Positions 10,500-23,223 of a DNA stretch of 64,000 nt are shown here, piece by piece. Source of the stretch: Xiphophorus maculatus (Eukaryota > Chordata > Actinopteri > Cyprinodontiformes > Poeciliidae). Where the stretch lies: positions 22,240,501-22,304,500 of the forward strand of contig NC_036447.1 of NCBI RefSeq assembly GCF_002775205.1, read 5' to 3'. Each line of letters opens with the position of its first letter. The first letter of the stretch is position 1. Below the pieces are notes generated by a model, which made no database searches, was not told the origin of the DNA, and worked only from the letters and a program-made list of their open reading frames with translations. The position numbers were made by a program, and so were the translations under genes.

Positions 10500-13400
10500 G
10501 ATTCTAACATTCAGCAGGAGCTCAGTTTGCACGCAGGTGTGAGACGTCTTTTTTCTGCATTGCTTTAAATGGTCACTCTGCAACTGTAATGCTCACAAAC
10601 ATCACTGACAAAATATTTTAAATAGAAGCTTATCACCATGAGAGAGTGGGGCGTGGAGTATTGCAAGAAACTTTCTGGTTTTAATTTTAGCTGGGCAGAA
10701 CTTCATGCAAAACGTTACGTTTGGACTTGAGGTGTTTTTTCGCCTGAAGATGTGAAAATGTGGGTGTTCATGTGGTTACTTTGTGTCATGTCTTTGTCCC
10801 GGCTTACACTGGTGCTCACTGCCTGATGTCTTATATCTGAAGAAAGAAAACATTTACAGTACTAACTGCTAAAATTAAATCATTTCAGTGTTTTTTCAGT
10901 TTTCTGTACGTGGTGATTTACTAAAAAAAATAGATTATTTTGAGAATATGAAGAGGTTAATCATTACAACCCTGAACTGATCAGTTTTGTGATAATCTGC
11001 TGACAACATTTAGGGTCCAAAATCAGTAAAGCTTTAAAAATTGATAGCATTATTTCATCTGGGTAATATTTCACTATCTGTTGATACATATTACCACTTT
11101 AAAAGTAAATACTTAGGTTGTGAAGTGAAGAAAATAATAATAATTATTATAGTGGCAGATTACATATGTTGAAACTAAGAACTCTTTAGGTTTTGGTAAT
11201 AAAAAAAGTTGACAGTTGGGTCCATGTTTTCCACTAGACAGTCTACAAGGCCACTAAAAATCTTCGTCATAGGAACGTCATCATGAATCTCTCCAGCCAG
11301 CAGCTTCACAAAAATCTGCTTGAATATAAAACCTGTTTAGCTCCAATAACCCATTTTCTCTTAGAGATCAATGTTGTAAATAATGATGTTCATGGACAAG
11401 CTGGTGCTGCACACCAAAGATCACAAGACCCCTCATCAGTGACATGTTAGTAGATTAGATAATATAATGTTAGACCTGCTTCAGAAGTCTCTTAACTGGA
11501 CCATTCATCACGGTCCAGTTAACGCATCATCCTGAACTTTTCCACTGACCTCAGATCCAACCAGTTTTGTTTCAGAACAAATCCTCAGCAACATCTGTAA
11601 GCATAGAAACGGCACCATCTTCCTGCATTGGTTTGTGACGGCAGCAAGAATTCATCCATCAATGAAAGCTGTCAAATGAAAACTTGGATTAAATCTGAAT
11701 ATGTGTTTTTTAGAACTAAAACTAATTTGTATATTTCATCCAAATAAATGAGGTTAAAAAATATCAAGTTCTGAAAATCTACACAGAGCACCGTATATAT
11801 TTTTTCAATTCTTGGTTGTGTGTAAAAAATTTGTTTTATGTAGTTGTAAGATTATTTCACTACGGAAACTGTCATCTTTCACAACCACTATTTCTGCTCC
11901 ATTCTTGTTTCTGATGTTATCTTGTTTTTGTGGCGCCAATTTAGAAATTAGGAAGGAATTAGGAATAAGGAATTTTTATGATATTTGTGCTAATGTATGA
12001 TGTTAAATGTGACTTTTTATTACTTGTCGTATCAGTGAGGCTGCAGTCATTTAAACTCAATGTTTTTGACCAATTTTGAGAAAATGTTCAGTATAATCAG
12101 AAAAAAAATCCCTGGAAATTTTTGAGATTTTGTGTGAATTTTGCAAATTTGTGAAAAACTGGAAGAACGTATTGATCTAATTTGGAGTCTGAAGGGCCAC
12201 ATAAAAAGCTACGGTGGGCCATATTTGGCCCCCAGGCCTTGAGTTTGACACATGTGGTCTAGTATTTTTGTTTGATGTGTTTATATTAATTTACATTTTT
12301 GCCCTACAGATGTTCTTGGGATGTATTTAATATTTTGTTTTAATTAAGGCCGTGTTCACCCTCCAGGAAAAATGGATGTTTTTGCCCATATGTGAATCAC
12401 ATGACAGCAATCGCTATTTGAATTGCCATGTTGTATTTTGTCCAAGTCTGATGTCATTGCGTGTCACAGACTCTCAATTTTGTGCTGGTAAGAGCTAATG
12501 GAAGAAAACAGCATGGCGGATGTTAACTCTGCTGTTGTTATCAGAGTTGGATTTCAGTTACCTGAGTGAAGTTGACACCAGCACATTATTCAATTTTTTT
12601 CTCTGCAGCTTTATTTGCCCCTTGCCAATAAATTATTGAATTGAAAATCTCACAAAAATGACCAGCAAAAATTTTAAACTGTGCTGACATGATTTTAGAG
12701 ATATTAATAAAAGTTTAATGTTAAGTTTTTGAAGGTAAATTACGCCTTTTTGCATATTTAATGCATAGTTATGGTGTTAATGTTTTGTGCTTGAACATAC
12801 TTTTTCATCTTTTTCTATACTTGTTCACAATTTGGTTCACACATATAATTTATATATATATTTATGCAATATGGATATAGATAAAAGCTGGTTCACATAT
12901 ACGTATAAATACTGAGGCATTTTGATTTTTTCACTCTTCATAGAATTTGTTTCAAGACACCTTTAGATTGAATGAACTCATCTTGCTTACTGATTTTAAA
13001 TCAAAACTAAAAGCGTTAGAGGCTGATTCTATGACATGTACCTGTTTTTATAGCTTAACATATTCTTTTAATTTTGTATTTTACTGCCTCCCAAAATGTC
13101 TTTATGTCAATTTTACATTAACCTAGATAAAAATGTCTTCGTTATGACAACCTGACATTAACCAAGAATCATCATATGTCATAAATAAGTCATAATAGTA
13201 GTCATAATAATGTCATTAAATGTTATTACACTGTCAAAAGCTTTAACAACACAGTAATTAATATTTCCCCCTACTTGAAATAAAGCATTTTTTAATTAAG
13301 GTCTAACAAAATGATTCCCAGAACATGGGACATACTGTAGGAGCTTAAATTATGGTAGATTTATTTCATATTGTTTTTCCTAATGGGGCTTGACCATTAA

Positions 13401-13720
13401 AAATATGTTTTAATTCTAAAGCGTTCAGTGATTTATAAACTAACAGAAGTATTTTAAAGTCTTTTCTCTGAGCTACAGGGAGGCAGCATAAGGATTTTAA
13501 AACTAGACTCCATAATCTATAAATGAAACTTGTCACCAACGACAGACATTTGCAGAATTATCTAAGCAACGCTACCACTTAGTGGTGCCACGAGTAAAGC
13601 ACTACTTTATTTTCATCAACACAGAATCATCCACAGTGAGTCATTTTCTGAAGCAGTTCACCATAATAACAATAACACACATACTCATCATCTAGCCTTT
13701 TGAATCTTACAATAAGTCTC
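10500..13720. other. Intergenic region between loci B and C
   Basis: About 3.2 kb, AT-rich, with no coding exon I could support. At roughly 12180-12260 is a piece of the common fish hAT-like repeat end (ggccatatttggccc ... gagtttgacacatgtgg). At 13300-13500 the text resembles a 3' untranslated portion of a LINE but is too worn to name. Confidence 0.35.
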
Positions 13721-13774
13721 ACACGAACATCAACTTCAAATTGTTGTTAATTATTCACTTTTTAACTGCTACTG

Positions 13775-13860
13775 TGTTACAATATTTCACAATTTTTACT
13801 GTGAGAACATCGCTGTACCCACAGTGGTCCTTACACAGGTACTTCAAACATGAGACTTTT
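13775..13860 (-). pseudogene. Orphan fragment of a D1 Ig exon
   Basis: On the minus strand one frame reads LKYLCKDHCGYSDVLT, the diagnostic second-disulfide motif of D1 in this family (compare KYLCKNSCSYSDFLI in locus F/G). No FGYEG start, no YWCG end and no splice sites flank it. It appears to be all that is left of a former receptor gene between B and C. Confidence 0.55.
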
Positions 13861-14479
13861 GGTGGAACAATGAAAAGCATTTTTGAAAGAAGCATTTTTA
13901 CCCTTTTTGTCCTGGATTTGGACAGTGGTGGCATCGCTCTTACTTGTCACAGCAAAGTGTCCAGGGCCCTAATTTGTCATATTCCACGTATATTTGTGGC
14001 TATTGCTGGAAGGATCACGAGGTGGATGATTTATTTGGGACTGGAAGAGCACTGGAGCACTGGCTTGTTGACTTGGTGAATCTATGGGCAACAACCAGAA
14101 CCTTGAGTAAGTTTAGTTCTAGTTCCATAGTCTACACTTCCTCTGGTAGAAGTATGAAACAGCTGAACTGAGACATAACTACTTCCTTACTGTACAACCC
14201 TTGTTTTCAGTTGCAATAGCAGCATTATTTGTTGCTACTGATCTAATGTTTCTGGAGTCACACTGGTATTTGTGTCATCATTTTTTGCAAACTGCCAAGA
14301 CTATTAATAAAGTTTTCTCATGTGTTTGATCTGAGAGTATAAACTCTGAACTGTTGGAGTACAATTACAATAATGTGTACTATTTATACAACACTTACCT
14401 AAGTTAAACATGTGTTGCTTAGTTGAGTATGGAATATGATCTGGATACGGTTGCAAAACGGTTCAGTAAGAAATCAAAT

Positions 14480-14834
14480 TGTCATAAAGCGGTGTGTTGA
14501 GAGTGGTGAGGCAGACGCTGTAGACCCAGGATGTGGTAAATTAATGGTTTTAATGATGAATATGTCTGAATATTCAAACCAGTCCAAAACCCTGTCAGCA
14601 CAGCAGAGCGGGAAAACAAAGCTCAGCACTGGTAGCACAGGTACACGAATGGACATGAAGGAAAAAACAAACGACTGACTGTTGGTAGACGAGGACCCGA
14701 CGACGAACAGACACACAGGTGACACTAAATACACTGGGGGTAATCAGGGAACAAGAAACACCTGGGAACTAATCAAGGGGAGGACAGGACAAGGAAAACT
14801 CTAAATAAATACACAGACAACACAGAACATGACA
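14480..14834 (-). mobile_element. Solo LTR, same family as the element at 24.1-25.8 kb
   Basis: A 355-bp LTR in reverse orientation, running from tgtcataaagcgg to gaacatgaca, with a 5-bp target duplication caaat on both sides (14475-14479 and 14835-14839). It matches the LTRs at 24113-24482 and 25424-25773, including the accolade of caggtgtttcttg and tgtcacctgtgtgtc blocks. It lies 46 bp beyond the stop codon of locus C, in the same orientation as the gene. Confidence 0.85.
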
Positions 14835-14880
14835 CAAATTGCTAAAAATTAGGTGACGATTAACTCTGGGGTTCTCTGTT

Positions 14881-17800
14881 TCACATATAGACAGAGTAGG
14901 CGTCTGTTGTTGCTTTGAGGTTTTCATAAAGTTGTTCTTGGACATCTTCTGCTTTATCAACGAGGCTGGAGTTCTCATAAACAAAGTCTTCTGGCTTGAC
15001 AGAAATCTGAGGAGAAAACCAAGAAAACTCAGTTTATCATAAAGGTTCAGTACATAGAAAAATCATGTTTATTGTAAGGATTTAATTTAATTAAGGAACA
15101 AATGTGATACAAGCCAACCTAAGGCCATGAGAATATGTAATCACACCCTAAATCTAATTATTTGTTGTTTCAGCCTGGGCAGGAACAATCCCCCATCAAG
15201 CATGTGCAATGTGCTTTTAACATTACTGTGGAGGATCTTTGGCCCTCTCCTCTGTGCAGAATTGTTTGAATCTCCTCCTAAATGAGTGACGGATGCACTT
15301 TTGAAATCATTTTGATCAGCTGACCAATCCACTGCCACTCCTTCATGTTTTCTCCATTTGTGAGTAATGGCTCTCACCGAAAACTTTAGAAAACACTTTT
15401 TAACCAACTACAGACTGATAGTTGTTAGATATTTTTTTGTTATTTGTTTTTGAACGCATGATTTATTGTTTTTGGGACGTTTTAGCTGGTTGTCAAACAG
15501 GTTCTATTAAAGGGATTTATTAATACTTTTGGTCTAATAATAATCAAGCCTGATTGTGGGGACAGTGAACAGAAAGGTGGTTAGTTTATAATTTACCAAG
15601 AAGAACTATTTTATTTTAGAGCCCGGTTGATTCTGAAAGCTTTTTTCTTATTAAGTCATTTGAAAGTTGCTTTTGCTGAGATTAACGTTGCATGAAGATC
15701 TGAACAATTGTTTAACGATAAAAGCAAAAAACAGAACAAATCTCAGTTTCATCTAAACACACACATTTTGGTTATATTTTGGTGTCCCTGTTAGGAGTGA
15801 TTTTTCAGTTTTTCCCTTTTCACATTGTCGGCACCCACCATCTGAAGAGAGTCAAACTTTCTTCTTTTCTTGTCTTTCCTTGCTTCAGCTTCTGGAACAC
15901 AGATGTTTAGTTAATGATTAAAAGCTTTATTTGTTTCTAAAGCTGCTTCATATAATAGATGCAATGCATACCTCTTTGTTTGCATGTATATGCTATAAAT
16001 ACAGCAAATAAAAGTGCCAAGAGAAGAGCAGGAGCAATGTAAATCAGCAGTTTAAGAGAGGCAGGACCTGAAAACAAAGAAAAAAAGGAAAATGGTTGAT
16101 CTACTGCCAGTGTGGGTCTTTTTAACAAAAACACTAGTAAAAATAGCCATATGTAGCATACATTTCTTTTGTCACTGTTTTATTATCAGCAAATGCAACT
16201 GTCTTTACTGCCACATGCAAAGGTGAAAATCTACTAGCTGTTGCAAACAGATATTTATTTGTTTTGTTGCTTAAAGAGTCATTAGTAGTGATGAGCAGAT
16301 GAAGCCTCACTGGGTGTGTGGCACATTTCCCAAACTGTGTCAACACTGTGCTGAGACTGTGTTGCTTTGTCACTTACAGTGACATCTGCTGGATTTAAAA
16401 AGTCATTGCAGGTAAATTCAATAAAGACGGGAGTGTTGACCGGTTCCACCCCCTCATGTCGGGCACGATGATGCCTCAGCATTGGGGAAGTGCTCTGGTT
16501 ACAGTAAGAGACAAAACTTGGAAGCAAATCCTACATTTTTCACTTACAATATAAATAAAAGTTAATCCATGTAAACTAATTCAAATACCCCATGGAAAGG
16601 AGTTTGAATAATCCGGAAGAAAATTGATCAAAAGTGGAAATGAGAACGGAATAATTATTTTTCGTTTTAAGATCATAATGATCCCACATGGGAGAAAACT
16701 TCCTCTTCCTCTGTTGATCCATGTCGGTTTTCAAATACAAGCCAAAAACCAACAGAAAGCAAAGAACACAAAGTATCTCCATCCAACAAAACCCACAAAC
16801 GTGTCGACACAGTTTCTGCCTCTTCAATACAATTTGGCGCGGTCACATCCAAACGAAAACATCGGTCACATGGTTTACCTTAAAGTGATACGCGCACCGA
16901 CACGGGGTTTCATCTTGTTTGCTCAGCGCATGTGCAGAGGTTTCACAACATTTCCAAAGAAAGCAGCCTGGATTTATTATATTGAAATCAAACCTGTGTG
17001 GACAGCTTTCCATATCTTGCAGATAAACTAAATGTATTGCTGTTTACACATTCTGTTAATCATAATATATGATCAGGCACAAATTTGTCCAATTTTCATT
17101 GTATTCCTGCAGCGTCTAGACTCGCTTTCTTTTCCCAACTGAACCATTCACTTTATCCTGCAACATAAACAAGAGTTTCACACAAACAAATATTTCAACC
17201 ACTGTAAGACATCCTAATGATGTTGGATGGACAGTCTATCAAACTTGTTGACAGATTATCAACACGTTTTATGGTTTTGATGTTGAAAATTCACTGACAT
17301 TTATGGTTCTTATTTTCTGATTAAATTTCTATTTCAGAAAAGTTGCATTTAAAGATGACTTATCAAATAAATCTTAATCATACGTAGCTGACGCTGCCTT
17401 ACCTACTGCCAGCTCTATCTTGGTGTAGTTTCCAGCGCTCCATTTTGAATCAGAACCACACCAGTACGTCCCAGCATCACCTTCTTCCAGCTTTGTGATC
17501 TTCACCAAGTAAAAGCCGGAGGACTCGTCTTCTTGCAGAGTGAACCTGCTTTGACTCAACACATCAGTGCAGCTGTCGCGTTGCTCCCCTTTGCAGAGGA
17601 ATTTGTCATTATTCCAATGTTGTGGTGGATAAGGACAAGACAGGATGAAGGAATTTCCCACAATGCCTCTCATCTTTTCTGTCTTCACACAACACCACTC
17701 TGTCAAAAAGATATGAATATAAACTTGGTCCAACAGGATTTTAATGCAATGCAAAATGCAATTGAAAGACCTTGATATTTTTTCCCCAACGTAAAAAGTA

Positions 17801-19668
17801 CTGTAAATGATACAAAATATGTAGTTTTTAATTGGCTATAATGAGACAAAAAATTAAATAAATAACTGAACAAAAAAACTTTGTAGTGATCTTGGAAAAA
17901 GGATCACATTCAAAAAGACCAAAGAAGGAGAGTCTAACACAAACAAAATCTGAGGATGTTGATAAACACAAATATGTCAAATTATGGTGTAATTTTTGTA
18001 AAATGGTCCTCAAATTCTAAAAATACATATTTGTGATGTTAATTATCCATGGAGCATATTAAATACATTGTCGAATATTTTTTTAAATTGTTAATGTGAC
18101 AAAAGATTGATTAAAAGTGATTAAAAGTTTTCAACTCACGTCTGTGAATCAAACACATCACTTTCTCAAGAGGAAAAAGTATTACTTGAGAGGTTTATTA
18201 ATAAATGTTTTCCTATTTCAAGTTTCATTTTTAAATAATATCCCATCCCAAAGTCAGTATGTAATACACAGCATCCAATGCAACAGGCATTGGTGCAATG
18301 ATATTGTTTATTCAATATATAAAACTCTTACCCAGTGACAACTCAATCTTTGTGTAATTGCCAGCACTCCATTTCGAGTCTGAACCACACCAGTATGTCC
18401 CAACATCGCTGTCTTCAAGCTTAGTGACCATGACAAAAATTTTTTTGGAGGACTCATCGTCTTGCAGAGTGAACCTGCGTTGACTCAACATGTCAGTGCA
18501 ATTGCGGCGGTGATCTCCCTTGCAGAGGAACTTCCTGCTATCTTGGCGTCGGCGTGATTGAGGACAGGAAAAAGTGAGAGGATACCCCACATTGCCTGAT
18601 ATGTTCTGTGTCTGCACACAGCACCACTCTGTCAGGCAGAAAGTGCAGATTTATATTAAATTGGTCTACAATCGGCGCAAAAGGAAAGACCCCATACCTT
18701 TCTGCCTAACTTGCAAAATAATAATTTTGTACCTATTATCACAGAAAAACAGATAAATAAATAAAAATAGCTAAAAGCTAAAGATGGAGGGTAAATGGCA
18801 GAAGATCCAGGTGAGCTAAGCAGGGGAGTGTGGAACAGTGGAAGAAGACAGTGCTGAACAGGAGAATTAAGGGATGGAGACTAATTACCACAGATGATTT
18901 AAGCTAGAAACAAAGGAAACTACAATCCACAGGGGGAAACTAATAACAGGAACTTAAAATACAGATAGAACATAATACAGGAAATAAGTACAAAATTAAA
19001 CCCCAAAGGATATGCTAATATGGCAAGACCTTTCTATCTTTCCAGGAACGGATCTGGAATCGGTTTTCAAAAGCCAAAGTCTAATTTATTCTTGACCACC
19101 TATAAAGTTGTACAGCGCTGGGCTGCTTTATGCAGTGTGAACACCACAGGAAGAGTAAAGTAATCAGAGTACATTACATATTTATCTTCTTGGACTTGAC
19201 AAAAGGTTGGACACATGCACGCATCATAATCTAATTGGCCATATGCTGATACCGTTAGCAGGCCAGTGTCTGCGCACACCAAGGTGTTGGAATGCAAGGC
19301 AAAAAGCGTGTGTAACAAGAGTTAAATGTTAAAAGAAAGCCCCTTAACTGGCCAAAAAAAGTATGTGTGTGAAGATGGGCCTGTTAGGTTTTGAACATTA
19401 AAAGCAAGTCCCATAACGGACTGAAAAACTCATGTGTGTAAAAGGTGGAACCTGCAAAGCATAAATGTTAGAAACGGGCCCCACATGTGACTGAAAAACT
19501 AACATGTAAAATAAATTTTCAAATTGGGCTTATTGAAAGTGATCTTTAGTATCAAGATTGTTTTTGGGACTTGCTTGATTTTTTAAAATAGATCTAGGAC
19601 ATCTAGAAAGGGTGGGCCCCACAAGTCAATAAGCTACTTTGGGGCCTCTTGTGGGAGGTTAACAAGAA

Positions 19669-19704
<36 letters not shown>

Positions 19705-22339
19705 GGTGCATTGTTCCAGAAGTATCGCTAAAAGCAATAGACGATAGTAGAAGTCCTTGATGGCAATACAGCTCTGTTTCTCCGCTCCAAGAAGATTATG
19801 TTAATAAAAACAAAGTTCACATAGAATTTCATAAAGCTTACTTAAATATTATCATTCACTCAAACTGGTATATGGTTGACATCCGTTCACACACAGTTAA
19901 TGACAAGTCAATGAACAATATAAGTTTAGAACGAGTTATCACACATGAGACAATTTTAAATGTCAGTATCTGCAAAGTAGATGAAGGCAAACTGCAGAGA
20001 CCAAAACTTGCTGCAATAGTTTTGGTTTCTTTGCAGCGTGCAGACCATGCACTAGTTTCAGAAGCAGGGCTGTGTAATAATTAATAATCACCAAAGTGAG
20101 ATTATTTTACAGCCCGGAAGCAATAGTGTGAGATGCAGACACTAGAAATAAACTTTCATACAGCCAAGGTTAGGATTGATAATCTGTTGATGGTAATGGA
20201 ACTAAAGAACTGAGTTGATGGCAAATTTCTGCTGCTAGAAAGTAAAAACATAATACAACCTTACTGAACTAAGATCTATCTGCCTTGTTTTCCCCTGTTT
20301 TCTAGGATCTTACCTGCTGACAGCTCAATTTTGGTGTATTTTTCAGGACTCCACGTAGAATCTGAACCACACCAGTATGTCCCAGTATCGCCTTCTTCCA
20401 GCTTTGTGACAATCACCAAGAAAGAGCTTGAAGAGACGTTGTCCTGCAGAGTGAACCTGCTTCCACCTGTCACCACATCGGTGCAGTTGTCACGGTGGTC
20501 TCCCTTACAGAGGAACTTCCTGTTGTTCCTGTGTTTAGGTGGATAAGGACAGGACAACATAACAGGAGTTCCCACAATCCCACTCATCTTGTTGGTCTTC
20601 ACACAGCACCACTCTGTTAGACAGAAAATGAAAATGGATGATGTCAGCAACTGAGGATTGCTTTGTTTATGCACAACATGTATGCAACATTTCCACATCA
20701 TTTTAAATGATGGCTTGAATCTGTATCGGGAAATTCTGCAATATTGCAACAAATCTAAACCACTGAATGTTCCATTAATAAGAATTATTAAATTAAATAA
20801 TTAACTTTTGTTTCTGTGCTCTTCTACTTTGGAACAAACTACTATAAACCTGAGATGTGCAGAAAGTGAACCGTTTCATATCACAGCTTTCCTACGTACG
20901 GTAGGTCAAAGCCTGTTTTATCATTTCTATCATGCTTTCTATTTGCTTAAATGAGTCATTTTGACATTTATTTATGTTAAAACATCTTATGTTTTTATGA
21001 AATGTTTTAGTAAACCATTTAATGAGATGGTTTAGTGATTTTGATATCTGTTTCACATTTTGGTTGCATAAAGTTTTTAAAAATCTGTTCCTTTTGTTTT
21101 TCTTGTAAAATCCTTTAAATTACAATGTGCACAAATAGTTCTACATAAATAAACTTCTAGTCTATATCTTAGGATTGTTTTTTTTGCTTAAAAGCAGAGA
21201 TAGAATGATGTGAACAAATGTTGCCATTTATTTCTAAGCAAAAACTCTAAAATCTTTGAAACCTTTTGCCACAAACTTCAGAACAAGGGAAAAAAAATCT
21301 ACATCCCTCAACATGTATAATTTAATTTTCATTCTTTTTTACCTTTCTTTACTTTCAGTGAGACTTCTGAAGGATATTTGTCAAACCCAACCTTCGTCAC
21401 GCCACACCAGTATCTTCCCTCATCCTTCGAACTTAAGTTTGAAATGGTCGTCATGAAAATAAGTTTCCTTCGATCATCACTGGTGGAGTATCTGCCCTTT
21501 GTTGCTTCGGTGCTCTTGACCAGAACATCTGCATCTTGTCGACAGTCACTCCTACACAGGTATTTCTCATAGGATTCAAAACCAGCATAATAGGGGCAGG
21601 GAACAGTCACTGTTTTGCCTTCATATCCAGATACATGGATCACTGCTGCTGCACTGCTTACACAAGATAAAGCAACTGAAGAGAAGAAAACATAGTTCAC
21701 ATACAAACATAGTTGTAATTTATGAGAGCAAGGCTGTGTGTGTCCATCTCTTCAATTTAATAAACCCGCGTACCCATTATCAATGACTGTAAGAAAAAAC
21801 CCTGGAAATTCAACACTTTTTTTACCAGCCACAAAAGACAACAAGAGATTGGAATATTAATTTGATCATACTGAATAACTATAATAATGTTGCTTTACAT
21901 TTTATTCTACAGTTCTAGCCTTTTTCTTTAACTTTAGTAGCAGGTTCTCATTGCTTCTGTCAACGTCTTCAAGAATTGTATAACTTAAGAATATGTCAAA
22001 AATAGGGTTATCAATTATTATTATTATTATTAGCAGTAGTAGTAATAATAACAACAACAAGTAACAAAAATAAACAAATGTAATAAAAAATGTAAAAGAA
22101 ATAAAACATTAAATCTATGTATAAGTTGGACAATTCAAGCTGCATTTCTGCATTTTTGCTTAAAGTTGCCAAACCATTCTCTCATTCTAAGACCCTTCTT
22201 ACTGCATTAGTTATATGTAACATAATAAACTACTACCAACTTAACAACACCAATGTCTCTAGAAAAGATCCTATGTAGTTTTATCAATCCAAATAAACTT
22301 ACAGCAGATGCAGACCTGCAGGTTTTTAAAGCTCCACAT
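14881..22339 (-). CDS. Receptor locus C: four-Ig receptor, D1 followed by three D3-type domains
   Basis: Predicted 517-residue receptor. Exons: leader 22303-22339 (MWSFKNLQVCIC), D1 21343-21675, then three D3-type Ig exons at 20314-20613, 18332-18628 and 17403-17699, TM 15972-16067, tail 15824-15891 and 14881-15006. D2 is absent. All three D3 exons start with EWCCV and contain FLCKG and GTYWCGSDS, so they probably arose by in-gene duplication; the 18.3 and 17.4 kb copies share an identical KWSAGNYTKIEL stretch. No stalk exon was found before the TM. The first tail exon is very basic (RKDKKRRK) and has a weak donor (AAT|gtgaaa), accepted because it restores phase 0. The last exon carries FVYENSS, QLYENL and AYSVYM: Tyr motifs of YEN type. 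The phase-1 borders and final frame close perfectly. Confidence 0.78.
16240..17030. other. Repeat-like sequence in the D3-TM intron of locus C
   Basis: The region between the last Ig exon and the TM exon of C includes a stretch near 16285-16500 that resembles a short hAT-type fish repeat (gatgaagcctc motif, acagtgacatctgctgg). At 16576-17031 both strands are open for 80-135 codons without recognisable domains. I see no stalk exon here. Confidence 0.3.
19315..19515. repeat. Imperfect tandem repeat, about 65-75 bp unit, three copies
   Basis: Three diverged units share the blocks aatgttaaaa / ggcccc or agtccc / actgaaaaact / atgtgtgt. They lie in the intron between the first and second D3 exons of locus C. 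Unit borders are approximate. Confidence 0.45.
19669..19708. repeat. (TG)n microsatellite with (TGGG)n end
   Basis: About thirteen TG units followed by gggtgggtgggtg in the same intron of locus C. A simple repeat and a candidate length-polymorphic marker. Confidence 0.85.
22010..22065. repeat. (ATT)n/(AGT)n/(AAC)n trinucleotide repeat
   Basis: A mixed trinucleotide run in the leader-D1 intron of locus C. Confidence 0.6.
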
Positions 22340-23223
22340 CCTTAAGCAGCAGAAATCTGAAAATACAGACCTTCGTCTTCTTGACACAACAACGTCCAAC
22401 CCATGCGGTTTTGCACAGACGTACGTTCTATATTGAGAGGAAATTGTCTGTTTCCTGTTGAGAGTGGGTCGACCTTTCTTTAAAGCAGTATATAAGTTAG
22501 ATCTTAGGCCAGTTTGTCCTGTTCAGTGACTTGTTTTTGCAGATCACCACTGAGTACGGTATATAGGAGAGAAGTGGACATTAAACTCTCTATTTGAACA
22601 CACTGAAACCTATTGGTCACATAGTTGTCAAACCAACAAAGCCAATAATCTGAAGCCTCTGTATTAATAGTTATTAATACTTGATGGTTCTAAAATGGCA
22701 CTATGTGTCTGGAAAATAAATATTCTGCCCCTTTAAGTTTAACTTTGAAATATTGCCTCTGTCAGGTGAATAAAGAGTTTGAATAGTGTTGTGTGATTTT
22801 TACTGATATTATAATTGGATTATTGCCGGAGTATTTAGGTTGGAGAAGTGATATGTGAGAGCTGCAGATCTCATGTATTCTTATTTCATTATTTAAATCT
22901 GTGAAAAACATTAAAGATAAAAAGGCTCCATGTCGACCTGGCCTTACATTCACACAAAATCACACTGACACACTAGAATCACGACACTAGTCGTTTATTT
23001 CTTTTGACTAGTCGTTTATTTCTTTAAAATTTGGTTTATAAGAATACAAAACTGCAGTTTTATTAGTATGAAGTAATGGAAAAGCAGAATTTTAAAGCTC
23101 ATGAAAGTTGTCACTACCAGCAGCTCTAAGATGATGATGATGTAACATGAATAAAGGCTTTTAGGAACTCAATGAAAAGTTTCAGCCTCACATGTAGGTC
23201 AGACCCAACATTTGGCTCACTCT

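Noticed and set aside
16624-17031. 135-codon + strand open frame in the C intron, and an opposing frame with a hydrophobic start
   Set aside because: No recognisable domain, no fitting splice phase with locus C, and open on both strands, as chance or repeat-derived sequence can be.
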